Shown: positions 46,893-58,784 of the stretch, piece after piece
How positions within the stretch are numbered: position 1 is the stretch's first letter
Layout of the letters: every line of letters begins with the position of its first letter
Origin: Coenobita brevimanus
Lineage: Eukaryota; Arthropoda; Malacostraca; Decapoda; Coenobitidae
Reading direction: 5' to 3'
Assembly: GCA_032717465.1 (NCBI GenBank)
Contig: CM064669.1
Location: 41,452,019 to 41,516,018 of the forward strand
Length of the DNA: 64,000 bases
Translations under genes and position numbers: made by a program
The notes under the pieces: model-generated
Databases searched by the model: none
Seen by the model: the letters and a program-made list of their open reading frames with translations, nothing else
Told to the model about the DNA's origin: nothing

Positions 46893-47666
46893 TTTTCAAT
46901 GGTCGACGAACGAAGCTATCCATTACTTTCCCTACGGAGACTGGTGGGGAGTTTCTATCAACGTGAGAAAAACAGAAGCCATCTTTTAGGTTCTGAGATT
47001 GTGTCGGGTATGTTATTTTGGTGCTGTACAGGAATATAACCTATTACTCTATGCCCGTATCCATTAAGGATCTAGACAAAGATTTACGATACACGAGTCT
47101 TCGTAGCGATTAATTAACGTGTTGTATTTTTTCGCTCTGATATTAATTCTCACTGTGTTTGACACGGTTCTGAGGCTAAAGAACTATTGATCGCTGTTTT
47201 GCAAGTGTCATACACGTTGCATACTCTCGGCGACTACAGTCCTCTCGACTCTCCTGTTTCTTTCTCTATGGACTTTGAAAAATCAGTCTAGTGAATCCGC
47301 AACAACCGTCACTGATTACTATATTCGGAAACATAGGAGAGTTATTGCAGACTGCTGCTAATTCAGCGACTGATTTTCATAGTCAATGGTGAGAGAGGCA
47401 AGAAGGCGACAAGAGTTTGGACGCTGACGGTATATTTCTTGCACTTTTTTTAATTTACGCTGACTTTCAATAACAATAACTCTTTAAATTTGTATTGCTG
47501 CATCCACTAAAATTATTCGCACGTACGATAGTCTTCTGTGCAATTCAATCTGCAGTTTCCATACTTTTTTTTTCCTTGGTGGTGTTTTCGTTCTTACCAT
47601 CGCTCGTTACCACAGCTTTACGTCTTTATTTCTTGACCGATTTGCCTGAAAATTACGATACATGTA
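46893..47666. other. Unassigned sequence
   Basis: No gene or repeat family recognised. Confidence 0.45.
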
Positions 47667-47943
47667 CAGGTGTACAAAAAAGTATCATTACTCAGGGGTC
47701 CGATAGATACGTAACGAACACTACGATGGCTGCCGTTTCCGAAGGGTTGATACATTCATATCGACGCATTTATTATCTCAAACACAGGAAATGCCTCTTG
47801 TATCCCATGCATAACCAACATTGTTGGATATGCAGGGGTACCAACAGTTTCCTAACCTCCTGCCTGTTTTTCCAAAACCATCGTCGTTTGTTATAATGTT
47901 TAGCACAACGTCGTAACGATACTTTTTTGTAAAGTTGTACCTG
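47667..47943. mobile_element. MITE with imperfect TIRs (~277 bp)
   Basis: Left end 'CAGGTGTACAAAAAAGTATC'; right end, read in reverse complement, 'CAGGTACAACTTTACAAAAA' then AGTATCGTTAC. The two match except for a 5-6 base indel. 'TA' precedes the left CAGG, as in Tc1/mariner insertions, but the right flank (GGCCTGG) has no TA, so the superfamily stays open. The 133-codon plus-strand frame 47495-47896 runs through this element and has no recognisable domain. Confidence 0.6.
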
Positions 47944-48720
47944 GGCCTGGGATCTCGAGACATCCATTTCTTATTACAGATTTACACCATTAAATTACAG
48001 TATTTTACAGCAAAAGATGTTTACGTACGTTTAGAAGATGGAGAAGCCAGTATAACTGAATGAGCTCTGCCAAGGGTCACTTCACCATTTGGAGGAATAC
48101 AGCACCCTCACACCATCCAACTCACCATCACCTGCCTCTGTGATGTGGCCATCATTTTTATTTGCGTGATATGCTCCCAGGGGGATGTCACTAGGCATCT
48201 GGCGGCCGCTCACAAGTGCCACCTATCCCAGTCAATGCTGCTCCCTTTGAATTCCTGGTTTATTGTGTTCTGCTCTATGCCACTTATTCATTGTCAATCC
48301 TGATGTTTAAAGGGGCCTTTTTCACTCTATCCCAGTTTCCCTAGACCTTCATTCTATAGCACAAAGACAACTTTTATGCTCCATGTCTCGTGCTCCATTG
48401 CTTTGGTTGCTGCTTTTTACTATTCTTGACTTGTGCACGTGGACATGTTTTTCGCGTTCTCATGAATGAATCTATGTTCCTTATATTTAGTGCTCTTGAG
48501 CTAATCATTTCTTATTTTTAATTATTATTATTCATCTTGTTATGTCTTAATCTTCTGATCGCCACAGTCTCTCTTCTCCAAGTGGGGACTGTACTGTACT
48601 GTGTCACCGGTCAATTTTTTCTTCATGCATGCACCAGTGTATCTCATTGTGCTTTATTACATATATTGCTGCTTGGCTTTCGGAAGAACTTTCCCCTGTG
48701 CTTTAGGGCTTGTAGCATTT
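47944..48720. other. Unassigned sequence upstream of the Jockey-like LINE D
   Basis: No gene recognised. It may include 5' sequence of LINE D, but no endonuclease motif is visible. Confidence 0.4.
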
Positions 48721-50445
48721 TTTTTTTTTTTTTTTTTACATATTTACACTATTTGTCTACGTTGGACCATGGATCCAACTACTCCTTCCCTTAAGCCTCC
48801 CACTCTTGCCACACACTTTTCACATGAAACTACTACGGAACTAAACCATTTAATACATGCCAGGGCTAACTCAGTCAGGACCGCTGCCAAGGCATTTGCG
48901 GGCGTATCTTTGTGACCCAGTTCCGAAGAAAGGAAGTTTGTCTGACCCCTCCAATTACAGACCAATAGCCGTCACATCTTCTCTTGGTAAGGTATTTGAA
49001 ACTTTAATTAATAAGCACATTGTTAAACATCTTGAATCCAACAACTTAATTAGAGATAGACAATATGGTTTTCGCCACGAAAGATCCACCATTGACATAC
49101 TCAATCTCTTAACTCATACCATCCATCGACCAATTGATCTTTTTGGCGAAACTCATGCATTAGCTCTTGATATCTCTAAAGCTTTCGACAGTGTATGGCA
49201 CCGTTCCCTGCTGTCCAAACTCCCTTGCTATGGACTAACGTCTTTTGTTCCTTTGATTTCTTCTTATCTTAGTGACAGGAAAATAAGAGTAAAAGTAGAT
49301 GATGTATATTCAAATTTCCACTCAACGCCGGCGTGTCGCAGGGATCAGTTCTGGCGCCAACCCTATTTCTGGTTCATATTAATGATCTCTTATCTGTCAC
49401 TCACAGTCCCATTCACTCATATGCAGATGATTCAACACTACATAGTTCATTCACACTCAGACATCCATTTACAAAGTCAAATATCTCTACCTCTCAACTC
49501 AGTACAGCCATCTCCATAAATCAAGATCTACCTAGAATCAGTGAATAGGGACAAAACAACCATGTCTCTTTTAATGCCAGTAAAACTAAATATATACAGT
49601 TTACTAATGGACAGATACTACCAGATTCGTACATTACCTTCAGTGCTACTAATATTCCCATCTCCAAAAGTATTGAAATTCTTGGCATCTCGCTTAACAG
49701 TGCCCTCAGCTGGACCTCTCATGTCAGATCACTTGCTAAAACCAAACTTGGATTATTGTACAGAGTCCGCAACTTCTTCGCCAATGAGCAGTTAGCTATA
49801 ATTTATAAGAGTCATGTGTGCTCTCAGCCTGAATATTGCTCACCCTTGTGGAATGGTTGTGGAGTGGTTGCATTAAGACAACTAGACAAAATTCAGAACA
49901 AAGCTGTTAGAATCATTAACAACCCTGCCATTACATATAAACTACCTCCCCTGCGAGTAAGAAGGAATGTTGCCTCCCTTGCATTATTTTACAGATATTT
50001 TTTTTTTTGGCAAATGCTCAGACGAAATTGCGTCCATGGTGCCACCTCTCCATGCCTTCCCTCGTGCTACATGGGCATCTGGTAGCGCTCATGACTGGAA
50101 TGTCACCCAGCTATATTGCAGAACTTCTGCCTATCAGAATTCATTCATTCCCCGAACTGCATCTCTCTGGAACTCGCTTCCCCAGAGTTGTTTCCCTCCA
50201 AATTTCAACCCACAACTGTTCAAGTCTAACTGTTACAGATATTTTATGAACAGAGGACACCAGTAATCTGGTGTATGGATTATTTTTTTTACTCATTTGT
50301 TTTTCCTTCCTCCGTTCTGTTATTAAAAGAAAGAAAGAAAAAAAAAACATATCGATGGGTTTTGAGGACACTCAATAAAGTCCGTCTTAACAAAATTCAG
50401 TTCATCAAACCGTTTCCCATCCCTGCCGGGGATCGCACTCACATC

Positions 50446-50483
<38 letters not shown>
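48720..50483 (+). mobile_element. Jockey-like LINE D, internally deleted, with poly-A tail
   Basis: A plus-strand LINE related to copies A-C but from another subfamily. The 5' part (about 48770-48905) has an ATG frame starting 'MDPTTPSLKPPTLATHFSHE' that ends abruptly. It is followed directly by reverse transcriptase text from about 48913, so the endonuclease and the region before the transcriptase core are missing. The 3' end is at 50448, followed by an A tail of about 34 (50450-50483). A T-tract of 20 (48718-48737) precedes the 5' end. Confidence 0.78.
48857..50265 (+). pseudogene. LINE D reverse transcriptase, frameshifted
   Basis: Order of motifs: 'PVPKKGSLSDPSNYRPIAVT', 'SSLGKVFETLINKHIVKHLE', motif A 'ALALDISKAFDSVWHRSLLS', a frameshift near 49330, motif B 'SQGSVLAPTLFLVHINDLL', motif C 'YADDSTLH', a frameshift near 49550, then 'SKTKYIQFTNG', 'EILGISLNSALSWTSHVRS' and 'YCSPLWNGCG', and a last frameshift near 49995 before 'FIPRTASLWNSLPQSCFP'. 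Catalytic Asp residues of motifs A and C are present, but at least three frameshifts kill the frame. Identification by motif only. Confidence 0.86.
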
Positions 50484-50486
<3 letters not shown>

Positions 50487-51067
50487 CAATTTGTCTTCCG
50501 CCTCCATCAATAGTAAATGAAGAAAAATGTATATGCTTGTAAATGCTAGTTCTAGTTTGCTTTGGGAAGGGTGTTAGTTCAGTCCTAGGCCAGGGCAGGA
50601 AAACTGATAATTTGAGACTTGATTCGTCATCCGCGGAGCCCACCAGCATGTAAGTAAATAAATAAAAAAATGCGAACACTAACACACAATCCAGAAGGAG
50701 ATAGCCTTACAATGTACTCACTATGAATTGAGAGTATTAATGAAGAAGTAATGGCATGCGAAGGTGTGCGGAACGTAGGAGGAATGATGGGCCTCAGGGA
50801 ACGAACTGTCATTTTCTATACCAAGAATCGGACACAAATCAAAAATTAATTCAAACATATATACTTGTAATGATAGGAGATGGCTAATTTAATAAACAAC
50901 AAGTAACAAGACATCGAGAAATGACTTTCGAAACAAACTGATATACTGCATATTTCGGAACCAGATAAACTTCTCAAAATAATATCTATTAGTTTCCTAA
51001 AACTTCGACTTAAAAAGGTGCTATACTCATGTGTGCAGTTTACATATACTGTAAATACATAGGCAAC

Positions 51068-51070
<3 letters not shown>
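50484..51070. other. Unassigned sequence
   Basis: Nothing recognised after the LINE D tail. Confidence 0.45.

Positions 51071-51155
<85 letters not shown>
51071..51155. repeat. (CA)n followed by (TA)n
   Basis: (CA)n at 51070-51111 passing into (TA)n to about 51155; a weaker CA run follows at 51170-51180. Confidence 0.96.
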
Positions 51156-51159
<4 letters not shown>

Positions 51160-51837
51160 CACACATATACACACACACACTTCCATACATGCACTTACAT
51201 ATATACATTCACACATAGAAACAAATCACTTATTAAACGTGATTTGGAGAGAAATGAGAGGAAAAAAATAGGGAGAAGGCATGGAGAGGCTGGGAGGCTG
51301 GGGGAAGGAGGAGGAGAGTACGAGTACTAGGAGGGGAGGGAAGGAGATGTAGAGAATGGAAGGCGGAGAGAAGGGGCAAGGAAGGAATAGGAATAGGAGA
51401 AGATGTGAATATCCGAAAGCGCTTGTTATGTATCGTGTTTCCGTTTTCCCCTGTGGATACTACTACTACATTCATACATATACACACACGTCCACACATA
51501 CATTCATAAATATACGCATACTTCCAGGCATACATATACTCACACTTCCATACATATTCATAAGTCATACTTGGCAAGCTGTGGAATGGTGATTGTTGTG
51601 CCATGATGCGGCGTGTGATGATACGTACTCAGGCAGCAAATGATCCACGGGCAGAACTCGTCCATAACAGCGAGCAGAATTTGTATTCATGGCAGTACAA
51701 AGGAATACAGTGCAGCGTAAACATCATCAACACAATCATCATTAGCAGCAGCAACTACGACAACAACATTATGACGAACAACAGCAACGATAATGTGTCT
51801 AGTTTTCGGACTGGCGTGCAGTGTTTTTATGTATAAT

Positions 51838-51840
51838 CAT

Positions 51841-51874
<34 letters not shown>

Positions 51875-51875
51875 A
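51838..51875. repeat. (ATC)n microsatellite
   Basis: About 12 tandem ATC/CAT units. Confidence 0.95.
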
Positions 51876-52074
51876 CATGACCCTCTTTCTTGCCTGAGGA
51901 TGGGGTGGGGAACGATTACATAATTTTCAGAAAAATAGAAATAATACCTAAGCATGAGGTGATATACTTTTAAAAAGTGTTGTATAAAGCTTTCAAGCAA
52001 CGACCCATTTGCTGGTCCTTTCGACCTTATTTGTTATGAGACATGGCATTTGTTCTGTAAGTCTACAGTAAGAA

Positions 52075-52815
52075 TCCATATTATAAAGGAGAATGTTTAT
52101 CTGTCTATCTACCTGTTTGTTTGCCTGTCTGTCTGTCTGTCCTCTATGGGAATCGAAGGGGATGCATACAAAACTCTCTAAACATCTGTAACAGGTGTAA
52201 CTTTTTACGACGAATTTAAGTGTGTAGGGTACATTACAGGTGCTAGAACTGCACCCCTCATGGCCAAGGTATGAAATAATTAAAAATGGTCCTGAACCCT
52301 GTGGAAACATAGTAGCCAATTACCAGTTTTCTTTTCTCTACAACCATTTGATTATTTGGAACAACGGGTCGGATGGGTGGACGGACTGGTGGGGTGGGTA
52401 AGGTTATGTGGATGGGCGGGAGTGGATGGGCGGGAGTGGAGGGGCAACGTGGGAGTGTGTGGTGGGGTAAGGTGGGTGGGATGGGTGGACAGAATTGAGT
52501 GAATGGGTGTTTGTGGAGGGGCAGAGTGGGTGGGGGAGTGTGGGTGAAAGGTTAGGCAGGGTGGGTGGATGAGAATGGCAGGCGGGTGGGTAGGTTAGCA
52601 CTGTGTGTGAAGGGTTGAAATAGACCTATGGTAGGAGTAGGTTCTTGAGGCCTATATCCCAGGGAAATGGGCCGAAGGAGGAACACAGATTCAGTGGGTA
52701 AAATGGGGCCCCGGAGATCTACTCCCCCATGGGGAGTGGCCATCCATGGCCCCAGACAATGCCAGTATACACGATCACAGCGTTTTACCCGGGCAACCCC
52801 GGGTACCCCTGCTAG
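52075..52815 (+). mobile_element. Non-autonomous Helitron (741 bp)
   Basis: The 5' end is 'TCCATATTATAAAGG' (TC start, 52075). The 3' end is a hairpin 'ACCCGGG-CAAC-CCCGGGT' at about 52788-52805, then seven bases and CTAG (52812-52815). The flanking bases are A (52074) and T (52816), as expected for insertion between A and T without target duplication. Early sequence has the CTGTCTGTCTGT run often seen near 5' ends of such invertebrate elements. The interior contains a TGGG/GGGTGGG-rich minisatellite (52365-52600). No Rep/helicase ORF. All three Helitron hallmarks are present; family unnamed. Confidence 0.8.
52365..52600. repeat. G-rich minisatellite inside the Helitron
   Basis: Irregular repeats of GGGTGGG, GGATGGGCGGGAGT and GTGGGTGGG on the plus strand. 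Multiple runs of three or more Gs with short spacers could form G-quadruplexes. Confidence 0.85.
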
Positions 52816-53084
52816 TGGCACTATTAAGTACACTAGAGAATCTGCTCCACAGTCTAAAAATTAAAATAGTGCTATGATTATGGTATCTGTTTTACGAGTA
52901 TAATACAAAGACAACGAGAAAGAAGACTCGCCCATCCAACAGTCATACAAGCCTAGGTTGCCAATACAAAAATAAAGCCTACCAAGCAGAACAGAAAAAT
53001 CATGAAGAAAAGTGAATAATGTATTCTCCATGATCTTCGCGCCTTCACAGCTCGGAGATGACATTTTCATGCTACTCTTGGCTG

Positions 53085-53500
53085 TACAAATCGTTAGTAC
53101 GCACACATCTCACGCAATGTGCTCATGTTTGGCCATTAAACTTCGAAACATGTATTTAGAAATTAGAGTAAGTGCAACGAAAAGTGAAAAAAATGATACA
53201 CCGATTGAAAAATAAGCCATACAAGGAACGTTTAGAAGAACTAAGCCTGTTTAAATCCACAAAAAGCCGACTACGATATGATTTTATTCAAGTATACAAG
53301 ATTTTTAAGGATTATAAAATGGCAAGTTGTAAGTACTTCACATTAAGTTAGTCAAATTACACTAGACAAGTTTGATATAAATTACTGGCACACGTTTCTG
53401 GTCGAATGAAGCAAAGCATTTCTTCTGTAAAATACTGTAAACATAAGGAACAAACTCTGTGGTAGACTGATACACTAATTACATTTAAAGGTAGCTTGAT
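53085..53500 (+). pseudogene. CR1/L2-like LINE C-terminal relic
   Basis: Translating across frameshifts gives 'VRTHLTQCVLMFGH', a 'VQRKVKKMIHRLKNKPYKER' segment, 'DFIQVYKIFKDYKMA' and 'WSNEAKHFF', in the same order as the C-terminus of the LINE at 42.8-45.5 kb. The copy is strongly 5'-truncated and full of stops. Confidence 0.75.
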
Positions 53501-53969
53501 TAAATTTATACCTTCTGATTCCCAACACGCCCCGTTCATAGTTGAATAATAAAAAGATGTACTGTGGTAGGTGGGGGACGGCCATCATCCACCCACTTGA
53601 TAAAATATTTTCTTCGGGTGACTCTGCAATGGGTGACAAGCCAAATGGTTTCCTGTAAACCAGAAACCATTTGCTTCGTTGAGTGTTATTCATAATACCA
53701 AATGACGCCAGGTGATAAACCGTGACAGGATAAAGTGCTCCAACCTGACTGAGTCTGTGAGGACTTACATCCGAGTAATAGTTACAATTTACTTCTCATA
53801 TGACGACACCCATGTGAGGCTGTTCACCCTCACCCAAACTGAGGGGACTTAACCTAGCCCCGGATTCCTATGCTCCTGACACAGGAAAAAAAAAAAATTT
53901 GGACGGTGGACGGATAAACTATCATTCTCTCTCGTCCACATCACAAAGAAGCTATCTATCTATTGCCAG

Positions 53970-54365
53970 ACGCCTTAATCTCAGAAGGGGTGGCCACAAA
54001 CAAATCGAACCCATGTCGTCCTGTCCCCCGCCATTTCATTGCTGTGCTCCCAGCTCACATCCCCCTCTCTCATATACCTCTCCACTCCATCCCTCTATTT
54101 CATCCTTGGCCTCCCCCTCCCTCCCCCCACCACCACCTCACTCAAATATACTCTCCTCGTAGCCTCACGCACTCCATCCTCTCCATATGGCCAAACCACC
54201 TCAATGTATTTCTCCTAACGCATTCTAACACATCCACATCCACACCACATCGCTCATTCACTTCCTCATTTGTCAATCGGTCTCTCCACGTAACTCAGCA
54301 TGCTCCTCTCAAATAACTCATTTCCACTGTTCTCGCTCTTGACTTGTGTCCAACATGGTCCAAGT
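53970..54365 (-). pseudogene. RTE-like LINE C-terminal relic
   Basis: Read on the minus strand from about 54365, it encodes 'WRDRLTNEEVNERCGVDVDV', followed by 'LRWFGHMERM', and ends near 53990. The order equals the end of RTE-like copy 2 (42020-42340), with AGGACGACATG-like text close to the 3' end in both. Heavily 5'-truncated. Confidence 0.75.
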
Positions 54366-54690
54366 TTCTCTTCCATATTATGTTATACCCAGAATGAGTC
54401 ACCAGCTGACGCAGTTAACAGTCATTCGATTGAACTGTTCAAAACTAGGTTAGAATGAGTTTTGTTGGTCTAATTTAGTCAATGACAGAATGTTTCCTCT
54501 ATTCCTGTACATTCCTGGTTCAGCCTTTCCCTCTGGTTTGGTGCATTTCTGTTTTTTCTGCTTAAACAGCACACTGGAGCGCAGGCACAGGTGGATGGGG
54601 AGCGCCTACATATTATATTACTTCTCCCTCACGATTAAAGTAGCAACGTGTACCTGGACATTTGTTCATGGTATCTTCTCGATAAGGGTT

Positions 54691-54803
54691 GTAAGACAAT
54701 TTGAGGTACCGCTAGTTGTAACTCTCTCTCTCTCTCTCTCAATGATATCCCCAGGGACACAAATTTCCACTCCTGTAAGACAATTTGAGGTACCGCTAGT
54801 TGT

Positions 54804-54871
<68 letters not shown>

Positions 54872-55032
54872 GACTTCCCCAGGGACACAAATTTCCACTC
54901 CTGTAAAACAATTTGAGGTACCGCTAGCTGTAACTTGCTCTCTCTCTCTCTCTCTCTCTCTCTCAATGACTTCCCCAGGGACACAAATTTCCACTCCTGT
55001 AAAACAATTTGAGGTACCGCTAGCTGTAACTT

Positions 55033-55069
<37 letters not shown>

Positions 55070-55100
55070 GACTTCCCCAGGAACACAAATTTCCACTCCC
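54691..55100. repeat. Minisatellite of four units carrying (CT)n blocks of different length
   Basis: Four tandem units start at 54691, 54775, 54903 and 54999. Each has 'CAATTTGAGGTACCGCTAG', a (CT)n block, then 'CCCCAGG(G/A)ACACAAATTTCC'. Units 1 and 2 share GTAAGA...AGTTGTAACT; units 3 and 4 share GTAAAA...AGCTGTAACTTG. The (CT)n block ranges from about 20 to 60 bases. Arg/Glu open frames are artefacts. Confidence 0.93.
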
Positions 55101-55299
55101 TCTCCCTATACTCAATCTCTCCCTTCCCCCGTCGTTCCAAACGTCTCATTCATACCCTCGAGGGAAATAACAAGGTCTAATAAATATTTTTAAGACCTTG
55201 GGAAATACAGTTCTACGTAGTCCTTCGGATCTACAGTACAGTACACGCATGGACACGCACATTTATTCTTTAGCATTCACACACGTGGAACACTTACAT

Positions 55300-55305
<6 letters not shown>

Positions 55306-55374
<69 letters not shown>
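55306..55374. repeat. (CA)n microsatellite
   Basis: Perfect CA tract of about 68 bases. Confidence 0.97.
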
Positions 55375-55375
<1 letters not shown>

Positions 55376-55930
55376 TGGCGGAGGACCTTAATGGATTCTA
55401 AGCTCGGCGAAAAACACGCGATCTGTCTTCCTGTGTCTGTGCCTCAAAGTTCTTTCCTTCTTCAGAAAACCATGATAGTATGTTGACGTTTTTCAGGAGC
55501 AACCATGTTTAGCTTATTGGCCCCATTAGGTTAGGCCGCTTGGCTCAGTAGTTGTGTATTCTCAGCCATCGACTGAGATAAAGCAACATTCATCAAACAC
55601 AAACAAAAAAGATCCTTTAACCGACCAAACATACAATCATCAAACACGCCGGCAGAATACATGATAATCAACAAGAGTACCCGCAAGCTCTATACCTCCG
55701 ATGCACATTATAGCAGTTACCCTCTATTACACTTGGCGGGGGAGACTCAATTACAGGATTAGTCTCCCTATGTGCTCTCGTTTTAACCCATTTGTTATGA
55801 TCCCACGACCAGATAGCGTGAACAGTTTGTGCAATGTCAGTGCTTCCTCAGTGCTTCACAATGTAACCCAGCTATTTCACAACACATTTACCATTGCTAG
55901 CCTAGTCGTTACATCCTCTCCCCCTCCCCT
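55375..55930. other. Unassigned sequence with a weak tRNA-like motif
   Basis: 'GGCCGCTTGGCTCAGTAG' near 55533-55550 resembles a tRNA 5' part, but no B box or cloverleaf follows. Otherwise nothing recognised. Confidence 0.4.
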
Positions 55931-55931
55931 G

Positions 55932-56079
<148 letters not shown>

Positions 56080-56171
56080 AGCTGAAGGGGAACGGGACGA
56101 GGTCAGGTTTCCAATTCTGGGCTCATCCTGCTTATAGACCAAACATGATTCTCTCATCAAACCAATAATTA

Positions 56172-56200
56172 CACACACACACACACACACGCACGCACGA

Positions 56201-56234
<34 letters not shown>
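56172..56234. repeat. (CA)n and (GA)n microsatellites
   Basis: (CA)n at 56172-56191 and (GA)n at 56204-56233. Confidence 0.95.
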
Positions 56235-56237
<3 letters not shown>

Positions 56238-56769
56238 GAAATGTGTTCGTTGACAGTGTACCTGCGTCGTTCTGGCTTAGTCTTTAGCTGGTTTAATGGT
56301 CACAGAATTAGTTTTGTTGCTTTACGGCAGTAGTTTATCACTGAGTGTGGGAAGGTGTAAAACAAGGCTCGAATTATTTAAGGCTGTTTATGGAAGACCT
56401 TACTTGTGATCATCCTTCACCCCACATTATAGCACAGACAGGAACGATACAGACAGGTCATGTTGCATCTGCCACATGCTATAGAAATTATTATACCAAT
56501 ATAGGGGTTCGTGTACACTTACTTGCTCTTACTTATAAGAAGTTCTATGACTTTTCTACGTATACAACACTAATGAGAACAAATTAGTCTAAACTCTAGA
56601 AGATACATCAAGCCGCCGTGTGTAATGCTGCATCTGTTAAGGCATATACACAGTCACTTCGTTTATTTTATATCTTTTTTTTTTTTTTTTTTTTTGGGGG
56701 GGGGGGGTTCTGGTATATTCATTAACTCTAAAGTTCATTCAGGTCATTCCCACACATGAGAAGGCTAAA
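56234..56769. other. Unassigned sequence
   Basis: Nothing recognised apart from T and G runs near 56679-56708. Confidence 0.45.
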
Positions 56770-56995
56770 AGTAAACTAGAGGAGCACCCAGTGGAACGCC
56801 TCTCTCAGACAAGGGCAAACTAATTCCGGATCTAGAATCTGTAATACGATCCGCATCGGTCCCAAAAGTTAACCGATTGTTCACTGGAACATGGGCTATC
56901 TACTCACAAAATTTGGTCCAAATCTCTTTTAATTTTTGAGTAATCCTTCTGACAAACTAACAAACTAACAGGGCTGAAAACATATTCTGGTTGGA
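56770..56995 (-). repeat. Widespread invertebrate repeat, inverted copy of the 12880-13180 family
   Basis: Contains GAGGAGCACCCAGTG, 'CTAATTCCGGATCTAGAATC', 'AAAATTTGGTCCAAATCTCT', 'TTTTTGAGTAATCC' and 'ACAAACTAACAAACTAACAG', which are reverse-orientation counterparts of blocks at 12880-13180. The terminal CCTCCGCCAAGGAGG hairpin is missing. Confidence 0.65.
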
Positions 56996-57242
56996 AAGAA
57001 TAATATAAAAGAAAGCATCAACATGCAATATGCAAGATAAACAGCTTATGAAAAGGCCTTATGAACTTAATAAAATACGCCTCAAAGAGTGTGACAGTAA
57101 AATATATATACATATAACAAACAAATCTTCAGGTGCAGTATCATAAACGTCACCATAACCGACATATAGAAAGAATCAAATAAAATACGCAAAATAAATA
57201 ACTTTGAAAGAGGTGCTACGATGTCAAGGATAATACGGCTAT

Positions 57243-57246
<4 letters not shown>

Positions 57247-57314
<68 letters not shown>
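57247..57314. repeat. (GA)n microsatellite
   Basis: GA tract of about 66 bases. Confidence 0.97.
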
Positions 57315-57316
<2 letters not shown>

Positions 57317-58260
57317 ATGGCATTATGAGAGAGAAGACGTCCCATGCAAATCCTCTCCTTTGAGCATCTTCCTTTGACACCAGCACTACTAGAGAATCCT
57401 TGATCATGCGAATGAATACGACTCGACGGGGATATTGCTTCTCTGTTCATCACCTTCATCATCATTTTAATCACTATCATCCTTGTCATAACCATAATCA
57501 GTGTCTTAATCACCTGATAATAAAGGGAGGATTAAGAGCCTATTTTCCAACTACGTTTCTCCCACCTAGCACTAAACCCTCTGAGGCTATTATGGCTCAA
57601 TCATAACAGATGAAGTTTGTCAGTGTTAGCTGAAACAGAATACAAAATTGTCTCAACAATGACAATGTTCTTGACACAGGTATGAACACGCTGATATTTT
57701 CCTCAATCGAATAAATCCGTTTGGCATTATCTAAAGTTAATACGACACAAGACGCAACCACAAGACTGAATGCACCCACTACGGTCGCTAAAAATGTAAA
57801 TTTGTAGGAATCCCAATCTTCACCAGACTTCATTTGCACAAACCTAGCCCAGAATTTTCGTCTATCTGAAGCGTATTTAAGGTACCTCAGTGGAAGAAAA
57901 AGACAACACTACGGTTGACTCTACACCCTTTCCATCATGCTTCTGTTAAACTAGCACACACCTGAATGTTGATATATTATTAAAACACTAAATGATAGAT
58001 GAGGAGATGGCAATTTATGGTCAAATTAGAATAAAACGGGCACAGCAAACAACTCCCTTTACTTTGCTGTAAGCGTTTTTCATAAATTAGCAACATCAGT
58101 CTGACCTCTTTCTTATCCAAAAGATACCGATCCACCCACTCACCCATTCATCCATTCACCTATCCACCCACCCTCTCACCAACCCAACCGTTCATTAATC
58201 CGTTCATTAATCCACCCGCCCACTGTACCCCGATACTCTGCCAGCAGGATGATTCCAAGT

Positions 58261-58265
<5 letters not shown>
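57315..58265. other. Unassigned sequence
   Basis: Short frames on both strands (for example the 80-codon minus frame 57597-57839, which has one hydrophobic stretch) have no family resemblance. Loose CCATTCAC/CCACCCA repeats occur at 58130-58220. Confidence 0.45.

Positions 58266-58350
<85 letters not shown>
58266..58350. repeat. (GA)n and (CA)n microsatellites
   Basis: (GA)n at 58266-58292 and (CA)n at 58299-58350, followed by (CATC)n near 58362-58383. Confidence 0.96.
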
Positions 58351-58352
<2 letters not shown>

Positions 58353-58599
58353 CACAATAATTATCCATCCATCCATCCATCATCCAATCCTACGTTGCCC
58401 CATGAGGAGCGTAGGAACCCGGGGTTAGGCAGTTGGTCCTGACATTTAAGATGAGAGTGACTAATCTCACTCATCCCTGAGTGGCATTACGTGAGCAATA
58501 AACCCCAACTATTATTGTATAAATACTAGTGTTTCTTTGTTTTCTTTTGCCAGTGCCCCCCTCCCCTCTCCCTCCCCCTTCCCGTCCATCTTCCCCGCC

Positions 58600-58726
58600 T
58601 CTCTCTCTCTCTCTCTCTCTCTCTATTATAAACCACTATGAATAGTATGAATAGAGTTATTGGAGATGGATTATTTGTTTAACACGGTAGGAAAACGCTA
58701 AGAATCTGACACATGCACACACCAGT

Positions 58727-58782
<56 letters not shown>
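58600..58782. repeat. (CT)n and (CA)n microsatellites
   Basis: (CT)n at about 58600-58624 and (CA)n at about 58731-58782. Confidence 0.95.

Positions 58783-58784
<2 letters not shown>

Noticed and set aside
47495..47896. 133-codon plus frame with a hydrophobic N-terminus, possible membrane protein
   Set aside because: Its second half lies inside the TIR-flanked element at 47667-47943, and no domain or splice context supports a gene.
54635..55096. Minus-strand frame with repeated REREREVIERE-like peptide blocks
   Set aside because: It is the reading of the minisatellite with (CT)n blocks; frame continuity is due to the repeat.
55528..55560. Second SINE head ('GGCCGCTTGGCTCAGTAG')
   Set aside because: Only an A-box-like match; no B box, tail or flanking duplication.
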